A DNA stretch of 64,000 bases from Chlorobium sp. (GTDB lineage: Bacteria > Bacteroidota > Chlorobiia > Chlorobiales > Chlorobiaceae), in assembly GCA_005862225.1 (NCBI GenBank), contig SZXV01000002.1:310001-374000 (forward strand), given 5' to 3'. Positions 1 through 8,427 of this stretch are shown here, piece after piece. A program made the position numbers and the translations under genes. The notes beneath the pieces were generated by a model. It made no database searches, was not told the DNA's origin, and saw only the letters and a list, made by a program, of their open reading frames with translations. The stretch's first letter is position 1, and each line of letters starts with the position of its first letter.

Positions 1-195
1 CACTATGAAGCACTTCGCAATGCGTCAGATGCCCTTGAACGCGCACAGGCGCTGGTTGTTGACGGAGAGTCGGGCGCTGAGCTTATAGCGCTTGAACTTC
101 GCATAGCGCTCGAGTATGTGGGAGAAATCACCGGCCAGGTGGTGAACGAGGAGATATTAAACCTTATTTTTGATCGCTTCTGCATCGGAAAGTGA
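1..195 (+). CDS. mnmE: tRNA modification GTPase MnmE (TrmE), C-terminal fragment
   Basis: Frame 1 is open from the window edge to the TGA at 193-195 and encodes the last 64 residues. They include an ALEYVGEITGQVV-like helix and end in FCIGK, the hallmark C-terminus of MnmE whose Cys lies in the tRNA-modification active site. MnmE with MnmG installs carboxymethylaminomethyl groups on wobble uridine of certain tRNAs. The 5' part lies outside the window, so the G domain cannot be inspected. Confidence 0.9.
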   Translation, partial: HYEALRNASDALERAQALVVDGESGAELIALELRIALEYVGEITGQVVNEEILNLIFDRFCIGK

Positions 196-302
196 TAGTA
201 TCCTTCCGGATTTACTGCTTGAATTCAGAGAATACTTTGTATTTTCCTTTCTGGAAATCCAGCCACTATTGTGCCAAAGTCAACAAAGAGAACCAGATTA
301 AC

Positions 303-1325
303 ATGAATTTTTTCAGAAGTCTGTTCAGGGATATTGCCATTGATCTTGGAACGGCGAATACGCTGATTTTTGTCCGGGGCAAAGGGATTGTTTTGAATGA
401 GCCCTCCATTGTTGCCCGCGATCTCAATACAGGTAAAATTGTGGCCATTGGTCATGCAGCCTATAGGATTCATGAAAAAACGCATCCAGGCGTCATTACG
501 ATCCGTCCGCTGGCAAATGGAGTGATTGCTGATTATGAGGCGACGGAAGAGCTGATCAAAGGTTTGATCAATAAAACAAAGACATTGTTTTCATTTGGCA
601 TTCGCTGCGTTGTGATGAGCGTTCCGTCGGGTATCACCGAGGTTGAAAAAAGGGCCGTGAAGGATTCCGCCGAACATGTCGGTGCCAAAAAAGTTTATCT
701 TATCAGTGAGCCCATGGCTGCTGCAATAGGTATCGGGCTGGATATTCACGAACCAAAAGGGAATATGATTGTTGATATCGGCGGGGGCACAACTGATATT
801 GCTATTATTGCCTACAGCGGAATTGTATCAGGCGAATCCCTTCGGGTTGCTGGAAGTGATATGACAAGCGAAATTATTCGTAATTTCCGCGAAGAATACA
901 ACATGGTTATTGGTGAACGTACGGCAGAAGAGGTCAAGTTACACATTGCCTCGGCCTATAAGCTTGACACCGAACTGAAGATGACGGTTATTGGCATCAA
1001 TCTTGAATCCGGCCTTCCGGAAGAGTTGGAGATTGATTCAGTGTTTATCAGGAGAGCCATGGCCACGCCGATTAACCAGATTATTATTGCGATCAAAAAA
1101 AGTCTTGAATTTTTAATGGTCAAGCCGGAAGTTTCTGTCGATATTCTCCATCGGGGTTTGTTTCTGGCCGGAGGCGGGTCACTTATTAAAGGAATGGATA
1201 AAAAAATCAAGGAAGAGACAAAGCTTGCTGTCCATATCTGTGAAGATCCACTGACTGCTGTTGCAAGGGGGACTGGTCATGTCCTTGAAAACCTTGAAAA
1301 TTACCGTACCATTTATGTCTCCTGA
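303..1325 (+). CDS. mreB: Rod shape-determining protein MreB
   Basis: The 340-residue product has the normal MreB length. The actin-like ATPase motifs are visible: IAIDLGTANTLIF (phosphate 1) near residue 10, VDIGGGTTDIAII (phosphate 2) near residue 160 and LFLAGGGSLIKGMD (adenosine motif) near residue 290. MreB forms membrane-bound filaments that direct lateral cell-wall synthesis. I placed the start at the ATG at 303 because the MNFFRSLFRDIAIDLGTANT start is typical; upstream in-frame sequence back to 192 has no family similarity. The gene follows mnmE closely and stands alone, without mreC or mreD beside it. Confidence 0.93.
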   Translation: MNFFRSLFRDIAIDLGTANTLIFVRGKGIVLNEPSIVARDLNTGKIVAIGHAAYRIHEKTHPGVITIRPLANGVIADYEATEELIKGLINKTKTLFSFGIRCVVMSVPSGITEVEKRAVKDSAEHVGAKKVYLISEPMAAAIGIGLDIHEPKGNMIVDIGGGTTDIAIIAYSGIVSGESLRVAGSDMTSEIIRNFREEYNMVIGERTAEEVKLHIASAYKLDTELKMTVIGINLESGLPEELEIDSVFIRRAMATPINQIIIAIKKSLEFLMVKPEVSVDILHRGLFLAGGGSLIKGMDKKIKEETKLAVHICEDPLTAVARGTGHVLENLENYRTIYVS

Positions 1326-1336
1326 GTGATTTCTCT

Positions 1337-1366
1337 CAACAGGTCAGGGGCTCTGACCACCTGTTG
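1337..1366. terminator. Hairpin between convergent mreB and ccsA
   Basis: Inverted repeat CAACAGG-TCAG / CTGA-CCA-CCTGTTG lies between the stops of two convergent genes. There is no good T-run on either side, so it may be a weak or factor-assisted terminator. Confidence 0.4.
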
Positions 1367-1395
1367 ACCGCCAGAGCCACAAAAGGAAGATTGCT

Positions 1396-2190
1396 TCAGC
1401 TTTGCGTGTAGGTGTGGACGCTGTTCTGAGCTGAAGGAAGATAGTTGACCCCAAACCAGCAGACCAGAAGCACCACAAAGGCAAGGGCAAGATACCACTG
1501 TAACTTGCTTCGTTCAATATTGTACCGGTACGCATGAAGATAGCCGAGATAGGCCAGCCATGAGAGAAATGCCCAGGTTTCCTTGGGATCCCATGTCCAG
1601 TAATGTCCCCACGCCTCCTTTGCCCACAGAGCGCCGAATATCAGACCAAAAGAGAGAAACACAAACCCAAGCAACGCCAGATAGTGCGAAACGGATTCGC
1701 CAGTCACATTTTTTTTTGCCCTCAACTGGAGGGAGACGTTGTGCAATGCTGTAACAGAAGAGGCGGCAAGCAGCACATAGCCGACAAGATAGACAACCAC
1801 GTGCGGAATAAACCAGGGACTCTGCAGGGCGGGCATGAGCGTCTTGTCAAAAACCTCGGGGTGCAGCAGGTTAATGACGAGAAAAAACCCGGCCAATGCC
1901 ATACAGTAGTATTTCAGCCAGTCTATTTTCCAGCGGTACTCAACCAGAAATCCCACCAGCGGAATCAGTGCGGCGTACCAGAGCCGGGTTTCGCCAAGTG
2001 TTCTGAGCGGAGGTCGGTCAAGAATTGACCAATAAAAAGCTATAAAAGATATCATAACCACTGAGCCTCCAAAAGCGAGAAGGAAGGCAGGGACTTTCAG
2101 TACAGGAGTGCGTCTGGCAAAAATACTGACGATGCTTCCCAGCGACCAGCAGGCAATGGCCAGAATTGCAGCCGTAGTAAATGTAATCAT
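1396..2190 (-). CDS. ccsA: Cytochrome c biogenesis protein CcsA (ResC), System II
   Basis: This 264-residue polytopic membrane protein carries the tryptophan-rich haem-handling motif WGHYWTWDPKETW in its C-terminal half, followed by a conserved His-rich membrane region. With Ccs1/ResB it exports haem and attaches it to CXXCH motifs in the periplasm. The start ATG overlaps the stop of the upstream resB gene by 4 bp (ATGA), implying translational coupling. At least thirteen haem sites are encoded in the cytochrome cluster directly downstream of the divergent promoter region, so the position is functionally sensible. Confidence 0.92.
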   Translation of the reverse strand: MITFTTAAILAIACWSLGSIVSIFARRTPVLKVPAFLLAFGGSVVMISFIAFYWSILDRPPLRTLGETRLWYAALIPLVGFLVEYRWKIDWLKYYCMALAGFFLVINLLHPEVFDKTLMPALQSPWFIPHVVVYLVGYVLLAASSVTALHNVSLQLRAKKNVTGESVSHYLALLGFVFLSFGLIFGALWAKEAWGHYWTWDPKETWAFLSWLAYLGYLHAYRYNIERSKLQWYLALAFVVLLVCWFGVNYLPSAQNSVHTYTQS

Positions 2191-3428
2191 GATGATGCCC
2201 CCTCTGTTCGTTTAATGCCATTCCAGAAAAAAAGAATGTTTCCTGCCATAATCATAAAAAAGCCAAGGTAAACTGCTGGGAGCCAAGGGTCGTGGATGAC
2301 TTCAATCAGGCTCAACTTCGACCATCGTCCGGCTTTTTCATCGTATCCCATCTGATAAAGTTTCCATTCCTTAAAATTCACAGGCTTGTTTACCTCAAGA
2401 TTTGCCATGACGTCATCTCCCTTGCCGTCCTGGATGGTCACGGCCGAGCGGAATGATTTTGGTGTGCCGGGTACCATGATGAGATAGAGGTTTCCCAGTG
2501 CAGCGGCATCGGGTTTCAGCATCGGACTCCCTGTGCTGATCCATGCCTCACGCTTTGTAGAGTCAGCACTGATTCTTACTTTCGCATAAGGGATGCCGGT
2601 TGAGCGGTCAGCGGGCTGAGGAAGACCATCCTTCCCGGGAAGTGCAAATGGTATATAGTCAAGCACCAGAACATCAAGTCCCTTCCATGACGCCGTTGTA
2701 CCCTTCCGGACTTCAAGAATCGTCTGCGATTTGTCCATCAGGAGCTTGTCACTGTGGGGATCATAGAGAAGCAGTTGAGGTGGATACTCTTCAAGAGAAA
2801 ATTCATGAAGAAAAACAGAAAAAGGAAGCCGCTGCGGAGTATCGCTCTCCATTGTATAACCAAAACTGTTTGCTTTCCCCTCTTCAATCGGCACAACAAG
2901 CCGCTGAAGATCGGCGCTGCCGAAGATGGCACATGACAAGGCGATCCAGAATCCTGCATGAAAAAGAATAAACTGAAGATTCTGTACTTTAAATGGAATG
3001 AGCTTCCATGAGAGCGACAGCCCGAGGTTCGCCAGAAAAAGAATAACAGTAAGCGCAAATGGCCAGCTTGAAAAAATATGGTTGACGCCTGCTTGTGCGG
3101 CAAGTGAGCCCGATGATTCAGTGCCCTGGGGTACAATGCCACCGATCAACGAGAGAAGGGCTATCGCAAAAATCAGGCAAAGACCAAGAGGAATTCCTCC
3201 GAACCATTTGACGATAAGATTATTCCTCAAACTGAAGCCGATGCTTAAAACAACAGCAGCAAAAAGAGACAAAATTATGGCATTGACTGGCAGGCGGGGC
3301 AGTGCGATGCTGCTCCCGGATGAGGCAAATTCAAAAACAAAACCTGCAAAGAGTGCAGCAGCAGTAAACAAAACCGATTCCCTGAAATCCCAGGGAGTCT
3401 GAAACCAGCGGCGCCGGGCAACTACCAT
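2187..3428 (-). CDS. resB: Cytochrome c biogenesis protein ResB/Ccs1, System II
   Basis: The 413-residue protein has several N-terminal membrane segments, a large periplasmic domain (about residues 170-370, with the ResB-type stretch FKEWKLYQMGYDEKAGRWS near the end) and one C-terminal membrane helix. This is the ResB/Ccs1 layout. It partners CcsA, whose gene overlaps it by 4 bp, in delivering reduced haem to apocytochromes. The pair is transcribed away from the cytochrome island that starts at 4191. The start at 3428 has no strong Shine-Dalgarno sequence, so a slightly shorter N-terminus is possible. Confidence 0.85.
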   Translation of the reverse strand: MVVARRRWFQTPWDFRESVLFTAAALFAGFVFEFASSGSSIALPRLPVNAIILSLFAAVVLSIGFSLRNNLIVKWFGGIPLGLCLIFAIALLSLIGGIVPQGTESSGSLAAQAGVNHIFSSWPFALTVILFLANLGLSLSWKLIPFKVQNLQFILFHAGFWIALSCAIFGSADLQRLVVPIEEGKANSFGYTMESDTPQRLPFSVFLHEFSLEEYPPQLLLYDPHSDKLLMDKSQTILEVRKGTTASWKGLDVLVLDYIPFALPGKDGLPQPADRSTGIPYAKVRISADSTKREAWISTGSPMLKPDAAALGNLYLIMVPGTPKSFRSAVTIQDGKGDDVMANLEVNKPVNFKEWKLYQMGYDEKAGRWSKLSLIEVIHDPWLPAVYLGFFMIMAGNILFFWNGIKRTEGASS

Positions 3429-3716
3429 AATAATATTGAGTCGTTCTTGTTACGTTATTATCGTCAGAGCATGATACTTGTTGATCTTCGGAAGCGACAG
3501 CAAGTCGGTGAGCATAAAACGATTGGCCATTTTAGAAGAGAATCATGGTATCGGCAACGAGAGTCAATGACATAAAACCAACAACAGACTGTTCTAATAC
3601 TGGTCAAATATACAAGCGCTATGATGGATTAGCAAACAGTCGAGGCTCTTTTTCAGTTCCTGGACGCATAATTCTCTGATAATCAGAAAATAATTTTGGC
3701 TTTTAATAAAAGAATT

Positions 3717-3738
3717 CTTAACATATCCTTAACATTAT
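3717..3738 (+). promoter_or_regulatory. Two tandem 11-bp repeats resembling a Pho box (site 1)
   Basis: CTTAACAT begins at 3717 and again at 3728, giving CTTAACAT-N3-CTTAACAT. This spacing and core match the direct-repeat operators of PhoB/PhoP-type response regulators (TTAACA repeats in Bacillus, CTTAACCT-N3 repeats in cyanobacteria). A TATACG element starts at 3744, 16 bp after the start of the last repeat, where a -10 box would be expected. Three related arrays occur at 12794, 14522 and 16900. Confidence 0.6.
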
Positions 3739-3769
3739 GGAGTTATACGGTCTAACTTCATAATGTTAA
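3729..3769 (+). promoter_or_regulatory. Long AT-rich hairpin upstream of the porin-cytochrome gene
   Basis: Outer arms TTAACATTATG (3729-3739) and CATAATGTTAA (3759-3769) pair perfectly. A G-T pair (3740/3758) and inner arms AGTTA (3741-3745)/TAACT (3753-3757) extend this to a 17-bp stem with a 7-base loop. It overlaps the second 11-bp repeat. It may be a dyad operator or a leader RNA structure; there is no T-run to make it a standard terminator. Confidence 0.6.
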
Positions 3770-4190
3770 TAAGTTTTTGGTGAAAGTCATTTAACAATTG
3801 TTGTTTTGCTCTTTCACGATTTCTTCTTGATCGCTTTACTACTTCTTTTTTAATACATAGCTTGTTGTTTTAAAGTTAACAACAAACTTTATGTTTCAAT
3901 TTTGCATTCTGTTCTGGCGAGAACCTGCTTTAATAATTTTGTTCGTTATTGCCGGTCATATTTGCGCTGTAATAAAAGTTTTGCGCTGTTGGTTCTGTGG
4001 TGCGCATTTTCGTTGACTCATTCTCTTGGCCATCTTTACCGATCTATTTTTTGCAACTCTTTGCAAAACAAATGATTGGGCGTATTGGAAAAGTTTACTT
4101 CTGAACTTGCCTTGACGAATTTTTTTGAATTTTTTGTATCGCACGGTAGCTGAAAATTTGTTCATCTTATAATTAAAAACGGAGTGTTTT

Positions 4191-5462
4191 ATGAGGAGAT
4201 TGACCTTAGCATCTATTGTTTCGGCGTGTATGGTTCCAGCTCTGTTCTGGAGTCAGGACAGTTCTGCTATACCCGCTTTTGCCAGGAAATATCAGACTTC
4301 CTGTTATACCTGCCATGCAGGTTTTCCTGCAAGAAACGCTTTTGGTGAGGCATTTAAGGCAAATGGCTATCGCTGGCCGGGTGGTGAAGATGCGGATCAT
4401 GCGAAGCAGGAACAGGTAAAATTGGGCGCTGATGGCTGGAAAAAAACCTTCCCGGCATCTCCCTGGCCTTCCGATATTCCGGGTTTTGCTCCTTTTTCTG
4501 TTTATCTGACAGGTCCACTGATCAATTATTCCGGATCAGTTCACAGGGCAAACGGAACACTTGCGACTCCTCAAACGTTAAACTGGGCGGGCCCTTTTGA
4601 TGCTCGTATTCTCACCGGTGGTACTATCGGTGAGAACATTGGGTTTTTCGGTGGTTTTGAGTCGTTTGCAACCAATGGGACTACTCCAAAGTCAAATTTC
4701 AGGGCAACGTGGTCATTTGCTCCTGGAGTTATGCTGGGCGTTGGTAACGCATTCAGTTTTATGGGAAGCGGCGAGGATGAATCATCAGCTACTGCTATAT
4801 TGCCATCCACAGGTGGAACTGGACTTGAATTCAGCTATGCAGCAGGGGAAAAGTCTGGCGGGCTTCGTGTTTATGCCGGAACTGTAAGTAATGGCACAAA
4901 TTCGGCAGCTATTACCGTGAGTCAACACCTTGATGATATCAGGTATGGCCGGGTAGAGTATAAGATTGGAGGCGCAGGTGTGCTGAGTGGTGCAGGAGGA
5001 ACGTATGGCAATGAATATGTCGGGCTGGATAACGCCGTTGAAATTGGCGCAAGTGTTGTCAATTTTAAGCCTGGCATATATACTAACACGTATGGATATG
5101 ATAATAATAAGACAGTTTACGGTTTTGATGTCAGTGCAAACCATGGCAGTTTTAGTGGTGGAGCTGAATGGAGCAGAGGTGTTGACTCGCACCTGAACAA
5201 CTATGGTCTTGATGCTGCTTACTTCGTGTATCCCTGGTTGCAAGGAAAGGTTGCTTACAGGCACATTAAAGACCAGCTCCCAGGAGGAGTTGACAGAACC
5301 AATCCGTCTTATGCTTTGACGCTTACCGCATGGACAAGGGCTAACGTCTTTATTGCCGGAGCTTACACCTTTTTTGACAAGGGCGATACTTCTGTTGCGG
5401 GAATGGCATCTGGACTCAACAAACCAGATACCTTTAAGTTAAATGTGGGAATCGGGTTTTAA
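4191..5462 (+). CDS. Outer-membrane porin-cytochrome fusion, Cyc2-like (first copy)
   Basis: The 423-residue product starts with a signal peptide (cleavage likely after SSA at residue 26). Then follow IPAFARKYQ, one haem site C38-Y-T-C41-H42 and the PARNAFGEAFKANGY segment that typifies the Cyc2 N-terminus. The rest (about residues 100-423) alternates short hydrophobic strands with Gly/Asn/Ser turns and ends in Phe (GIGF), as in outer-membrane beta-barrels. Cyc2 proteins pass electrons from extracellular Fe(II) through a barrel-plugged haem; that role is inferred here. A GGAG sequence 7 bp before the ATG supports the start. The gene is monocistronic: repeats lie upstream and a terminator follows at 5500. 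A second, divergent copy is at 12944. Confidence 0.82.
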   Translation: MRRLTLASIVSACMVPALFWSQDSSAIPAFARKYQTSCYTCHAGFPARNAFGEAFKANGYRWPGGEDADHAKQEQVKLGADGWKKTFPASPWPSDIPGFAPFSVYLTGPLINYSGSVHRANGTLATPQTLNWAGPFDARILTGGTIGENIGFFGGFESFATNGTTPKSNFRATWSFAPGVMLGVGNAFSFMGSGEDESSATAILPSTGGTGLEFSYAAGEKSGGLRVYAGTVSNGTNSAAITVSQHLDDIRYGRVEYKIGGAGVLSGAGGTYGNEYVGLDNAVEIGASVVNFKPGIYTNTYGYDNNKTVYGFDVSANHGSFSGGAEWSRGVDSHLNNYGLDAAYFVYPWLQGKVAYRHIKDQLPGGVDRTNPSYALTLTAWTRANVFIAGAYTFFDKGDTSVAGMASGLNKPDTFKLNVGIGF

Positions 5463-5499
5463 TTGACGTTGATCAGCACGGATTTCTCGTGCGTGTTTG

Positions 5500-5532
5500 G
5501 AAAGGCGTGTTCGGTAGACACGCCTTTCTCTT
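5500..5532 (+). terminator. Rho-independent terminator after first Cyc2-like gene
   Basis: Perfect 11-bp stem GAAAGGCGTGT / ACACGCCTTTC with a 7-base loop (5511-5517), followed by a pyrimidine-rich tail. It separates this gene from the Rieske operon. Confidence 0.8.
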
Positions 5533-5645
5533 GCTCTCATGACTTTGGTTGTGTTGTGTGAGAGGTGTGCTCATAAACCGGTAAATCCCTGACGAGGTTT
5601 ATGTGCACACCTTTTTTAAGATTGTCCTGACATTCAGCATCATTG

Positions 5646-5661
5646 TGTTGTCGAGACAACA
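5646..5661. promoter_or_regulatory. Palindrome overlapping an upstream Rieske start codon
   Basis: TGTTGTC-GA-GACAACA has perfect 7-bp arms separated by 2 bp. It ends on the first base of the ATG at 5661. It looks like a dimeric repressor operator, or a small RNA hairpin that would mask this start in favour of the ATG at 5712. Confidence 0.4.
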
Positions 5662-6284
5662 TGTTACGTTTAAGAAAAAAGGTCTCAATTGAAAGCAAAA
5701 AAAAAACTGCTATGCAGGATGAAAAAAAGCTCGTAACAGAGCAAAAAAAAGAGATTATTGATCGGGGTGGAACTGAGGATGCCCAGGCGAAGTCAGGCGA
5801 GAGAAGGAAATTTCTGATGAGAGTGGGCTGGGGAAGTCTTGCCGGTTTTCTTGCCATAAACTCGGCGGCTTTTTTGAGGTTCTTTTACCCGAGAGTGCTG
5901 TTTGAACCGCCATCACAGTTTAAGGTTGGTTTTCCGGACGAATATCCTCCGGGCCAAGTCAACTCTCAGTATCAGAGGGAATATGGCACATGGGTTATCC
6001 GTCTTCCTGATGGAGCGTTTTTTGCGATGGAGACGAAGTGCACTCATCTTGGCTGTACGCCAAGCTGGATGGAGTCTCAGAAAAAATTCAAGTGTCCCTG
6101 TCATGGCAGTGGATACTACATCACTGGACTCAATTTTGAAGGTCCCGCACCAAGACCGATGGATCGGTTTAAGATAAGTGTGGCTGAAGATGGTCAGTTG
6201 TTGGTCGACAAGACCATCAAGTTTCCGGGTGTTCCGGGCAAAGAATCAAGTGAGGTTTATCCTCAGAGTTTATTGAGAGTTTGA
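5661..6284 (+). CDS. Rieske [2Fe-2S] iron-sulfur protein of a bc-type complex
   Basis: The cluster-binding boxes CTHLGC (residues 127-132 from this start) and CPCHGSGY (from residue 145) are intact and spaced as in b6f-type Rieske proteins. An RRKFLMRVGW stretch followed by a hydrophobic helix anchors it in the membrane and resembles a twin-arginine signal. It would take electrons from quinol at the Qo site of the cytochrome b encoded three genes downstream. The first about 40 residues are very Lys/Glu-rich. Neither the ATG at 5661 nor the one at 5712 has a clear Shine-Dalgarno sequence, so the start is uncertain. It leads a tight operon reaching at least to 11486. Confidence 0.9.
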   Translation: MLRLRKKVSIESKKKTAMQDEKKLVTEQKKEIIDRGGTEDAQAKSGERRKFLMRVGWGSLAGFLAINSAAFLRFFYPRVLFEPPSQFKVGFPDEYPPGQVNSQYQREYGTWVIRLPDGAFFAMETKCTHLGCTPSWMESQKKFKCPCHGSGYYITGLNFEGPAPRPMDRFKISVAEDGQLLVDKTIKFPGVPGKESSEVYPQSLLRV

Positions 6285-6316
6285 TTGGTATCCGATAACA
6301 GAAATTGTAATGACTC

Positions 6317-6649
6317 ATGGAACCCGATGACAAGATAGAGTCTCCTGTGTCACCCTCTTCACTGAAGATAGTGACCGGAGTCAAAAAACGGGCAGCAGCA
6401 AGAATCATCTCCGAACTCTGTACCGGGTGCAGGATTTGTTTACAGAGCTGTCCATCACACTGCATAACGATCGTTGATTCGGACTTGAACTTTAACGGTA
6501 TAGCCCAGGTCGATGATCGATGTACTGGTTGTAATATTTGTGCTATTGACTGCCCTTGGACTGGCGTTATGATGATAAATCCGGATGGTTCGCGCAAGGA
6601 TGAGGCTGTCTATGCGAAGCAGTTAAAAAAACTTCGCGGCTATCAGTAA
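6317..6649 (+). CDS. 2x[4Fe-4S] ferredoxin-like protein in the bc operon
   Basis: The 110-residue protein has two complete bacterial ferredoxin motifs, CTGCRICLQSCP (C35, C38, C41, C45) and CTGCNICAIDCP (C69, C72, C75, C79), with an extra Cys at 49. There is no signal peptide, so it should sit on the cytoplasmic side. It lies 32 bp after the Rieske gene and 30 bp before cytochrome b6, so it is almost certainly co-transcribed. A dicluster ferredoxin is not a normal subunit of bc1 or b6f complexes. It could give the complex a low-potential cytoplasmic partner (inference). Confidence 0.88.
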   Translation: MEPDDKIESPVSPSSLKIVTGVKKRAAARIISELCTGCRICLQSCPSHCITIVDSDLNFNGIAQVDDRCTGCNICAIDCPWTGVMMINPDGSRKDEAVYAKQLKKLRGYQ

Positions 6650-6679
6650 ACTGTTTAGAACATAAAACGTGACGGGACT

Positions 6680-7453
6680 ATGAAAAGCCTACCAGAGATA
6701 AGTGAAAAGGTCAGAAAAAATCTGATATGGAAATCCATATTCAGAAGGGATTACCGAAATTCCATCAGAGACAGGGCACAGGCTGTTTTCGGTAACGTTT
6801 TTCTCCATCTGCACCCGGTGCAGGTTCGTGAAAGTGCCGTCAAGCTCCGTTTCACATGGGGAATGGGAGGCATAACTTTTTTTGCCTTTATTCTTCTTGT
6901 TATCACTGGTGTTGTTCTGATGTTTTATTACCATCCATCTATTGATCAAGCCTATACCGATATCAAGGATCTTGAGTTTCAGGTGCCCTTTGGTGTCATT
7001 TTGCGCAACCTCCATCGTTGGGGTGCTCACTTCATGGTTATTGTGGTGATGATTCACATGTTTCGTGTGTTTATGACCGGTTCCTATAAAGCCCCTCGCC
7101 AGTTTAACTGGGGCATTGGTGTTTTTCTGCTTGTGCTGACGTTTCTTCTGAGTTTTACTGGCTATCTCACTCCGTGGGATCAGCTCGGCTTCTGGGCGAT
7201 CACCGTTGGCACCAATATGGGCGCTGCGACTCCGCTGCTGGGATATCAGGGCCCCTTCAGTGAATACCTGCACATTACCCCATATAATGATATCCGTTTT
7301 GCGCTGCTTGGTGGCGCCCAGGTTGGCGGAAATGCATTGCTCCGGTCTTACATCTGGCATTGCGTTGCTATTCCGCTGATCTCAATCATCTTGATGTTTG
7401 TTCATTTCTGGCGGGTCAGAAAGGATGGCGGAATTTCAAAACCTCAAAAATAA
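6680..7453 (+). CDS. Cytochrome b6-type subunit (N-terminal half of cytochrome b)
   Basis: The 257-residue protein has four membrane helices and the four haem-ligand histidines: H112 and H126 on one helix, H227 and H242 on another. The 15-residue spacing of the second pair is the b6 type. The Qo-side sequence [13 protein letters not shown] is present. The Cys that binds haem ci in b6f (FYCLGGIT) is replaced by GMGGIT here, so that haem should be absent. Standard Chlorobi cytochrome b is a single unsplit chain, so this split b6/subunit IV arrangement marks a different complex. An N-terminal extension of about 40 residues precedes the first helix. Confidence 0.92.
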   Translation: MKSLPEISEKVRKNLIWKSIFRRDYRNSIRDRAQAVFGNVFLHLHPVQVRESAVKLRFTWGMGGITFFAFILLVITGVVLMFYYHPSIDQAYTDIKDLEFQVPFGVILRNLHRWGAHFMVIVVMIHMFRVFMTGSYKAPRQFNWGIGVFLLVLTFLLSFTGYLTPWDQLGFWAITVGTNMGAATPLLGYQGPFSEYLHITPYNDIRFALLGGAQVGGNALLRSYIWHCVAIPLISIILMFVHFWRVRKDGGISKPQK

Positions 7454-7473
7454 CAAACAGGGAAGAGTCCAAT

Positions 7474-8358
7474 ATGAATCCATTTATTCAAATCATTACC
7501 CAGCCTGATAATATTGCCATTGTGATCATGATCATCATGGTGACTTTTTTTACAGGATGGGCTTTTCAGCAGGCTTTTGATAATGACAAGCTTCTTGCTG
7601 CCGGGCGTCCCGTGGACGGGGAAAACGACAAGTTTATTGATACGTTCAAACCACTTGTGCGTATTGAGCTGCTCATTGCAATTGTCGTGATGGTGGGGCT
7701 TACTGTATGGTCGATAGCTGTTGATGCTCCGCTCGAGGAGATTGCTAATCCTACAATTACTCCAAACCCGGCAAAGGCTCCGTGGTACTTTCTCGGACTT
7801 CAGGAGTTGCTGGTTTATTTTGATCCATGGCTTGCTGGTGTCGTGTTGCCCTCACTCATCGTTGTCGGTTTACTGGCTATTCCCTATATCGATATCAATC
7901 CAAAAGGGAATGGTTATTATACGTTTGCCGAGAGAAAGTATGCGATTATTATTTTTTCATTCGGCTTTCTTGTGCTTTGGTTATTACTTATTGTTATTGG
8001 CGTCTTTTTCAGAGGTCCCGGATGGTTGTGGTACTGGCCATGGCAGGAGTGGGATCATGCAAGGGTTGTTTTTGAGCCAACCAGAGATTTAACCAGTGTT
8101 ATTGGCATTGATTCACGATCATTACCAGGATTTCTTATTGGAGCCTTTGTTGTTGGTTCATATCTGGCAGGAGGAATGATTGCACCTTACCGGTACTGGA
8201 AAAAAAATAATCCTGAGCTGTTGAGCCAGTTGGGTATGGTTCGGTACATCACCATCATGTTTTTGTTTATCACCATGATGTCCATACCGATCAAAATGGT
8301 TTTAAGGCTGGTTTTCCTGATCAAGTATATATGGATCACCCCCTGGTTTAATGTTTGA
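7474..8358 (+). CDS. Cytochrome b subunit IV-type protein (C-terminal half, extended)
   Basis: The 294-residue membrane protein starts at the ATG at 7474, 20 bp after b6, with GGAAGAG upstream. It contains NPAKAPWYFLGLQELL, the counterpart of the Qo-site PEWY loop, but with the Glu replaced by Pro (APWY). Such variants are known to me from bc-type complexes that carry multihaem cytochromes. After the three helices expected of subunit IV there are further hydrophobic segments (about residues 150-290), making it much longer than plant or cyanobacterial PetD (about 160 residues). It completes the quinol-oxidising core with cytochrome b6. Confidence 0.88.
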   Translation: MNPFIQIITQPDNIAIVIMIIMVTFFTGWAFQQAFDNDKLLAAGRPVDGENDKFIDTFKPLVRIELLIAIVVMVGLTVWSIAVDAPLEEIANPTITPNPAKAPWYFLGLQELLVYFDPWLAGVVLPSLIVVGLLAIPYIDINPKGNGYYTFAERKYAIIIFSFGFLVLWLLLIVIGVFFRGPGWLWYWPWQEWDHARVVFEPTRDLTSVIGIDSRSLPGFLIGAFVVGSYLAGGMIAPYRYWKKNNPELLSQLGMVRYITIMFLFITMMSIPIKMVLRLVFLIKYIWITPWFNV

Positions 8359-8427
8359 TCACAGGTCATTAATTTATTCAGGTATCCGGTAACAGGTCAT
8401 TCTAAAAGTCAAAAAAAACTGTTGAAA

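Larger units (their letters stand above)
3429..4190. other. 762-bp AT-rich divergent intergenic region
   Basis: The region separates resB (minus) from the first porin-cytochrome gene (plus). It holds the 11-bp direct repeat at 3717-3738, a strong hairpin at 3729-3769, a palindrome AACAATTGTT at 3793-3802 and an inverted repeat TTGTTGTT/AACAACAA at 3862-3885. A 41-codon ORF from 3891 is hydrophobic but has no ribosome-binding site. I see no convincing gene. If transcription starts near 3750, the downstream mRNA has a leader of about 440 nt. Confidence 0.6.

Noticed and set aside
1603-2028. 141-codon plus-strand ORF opposite ccsA
   Set aside because: It is the antisense shadow of a well-supported membrane protein gene and has no domain.
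3891-4016. 41-codon hydrophobic ORF in the leader of the first porin-cytochrome gene
   Set aside because: No ribosome-binding site, skewed Phe/Ile/Cys content expected from AT-rich non-coding DNA, no similarity recognised.
3956-4165. 69-codon minus-strand ORF in the same intergenic region
   Set aside because: Lys/Arg/Gln-rich composition typical of random AT-rich sequence; lies in the plus-strand leader with no promoter or ribosome site.
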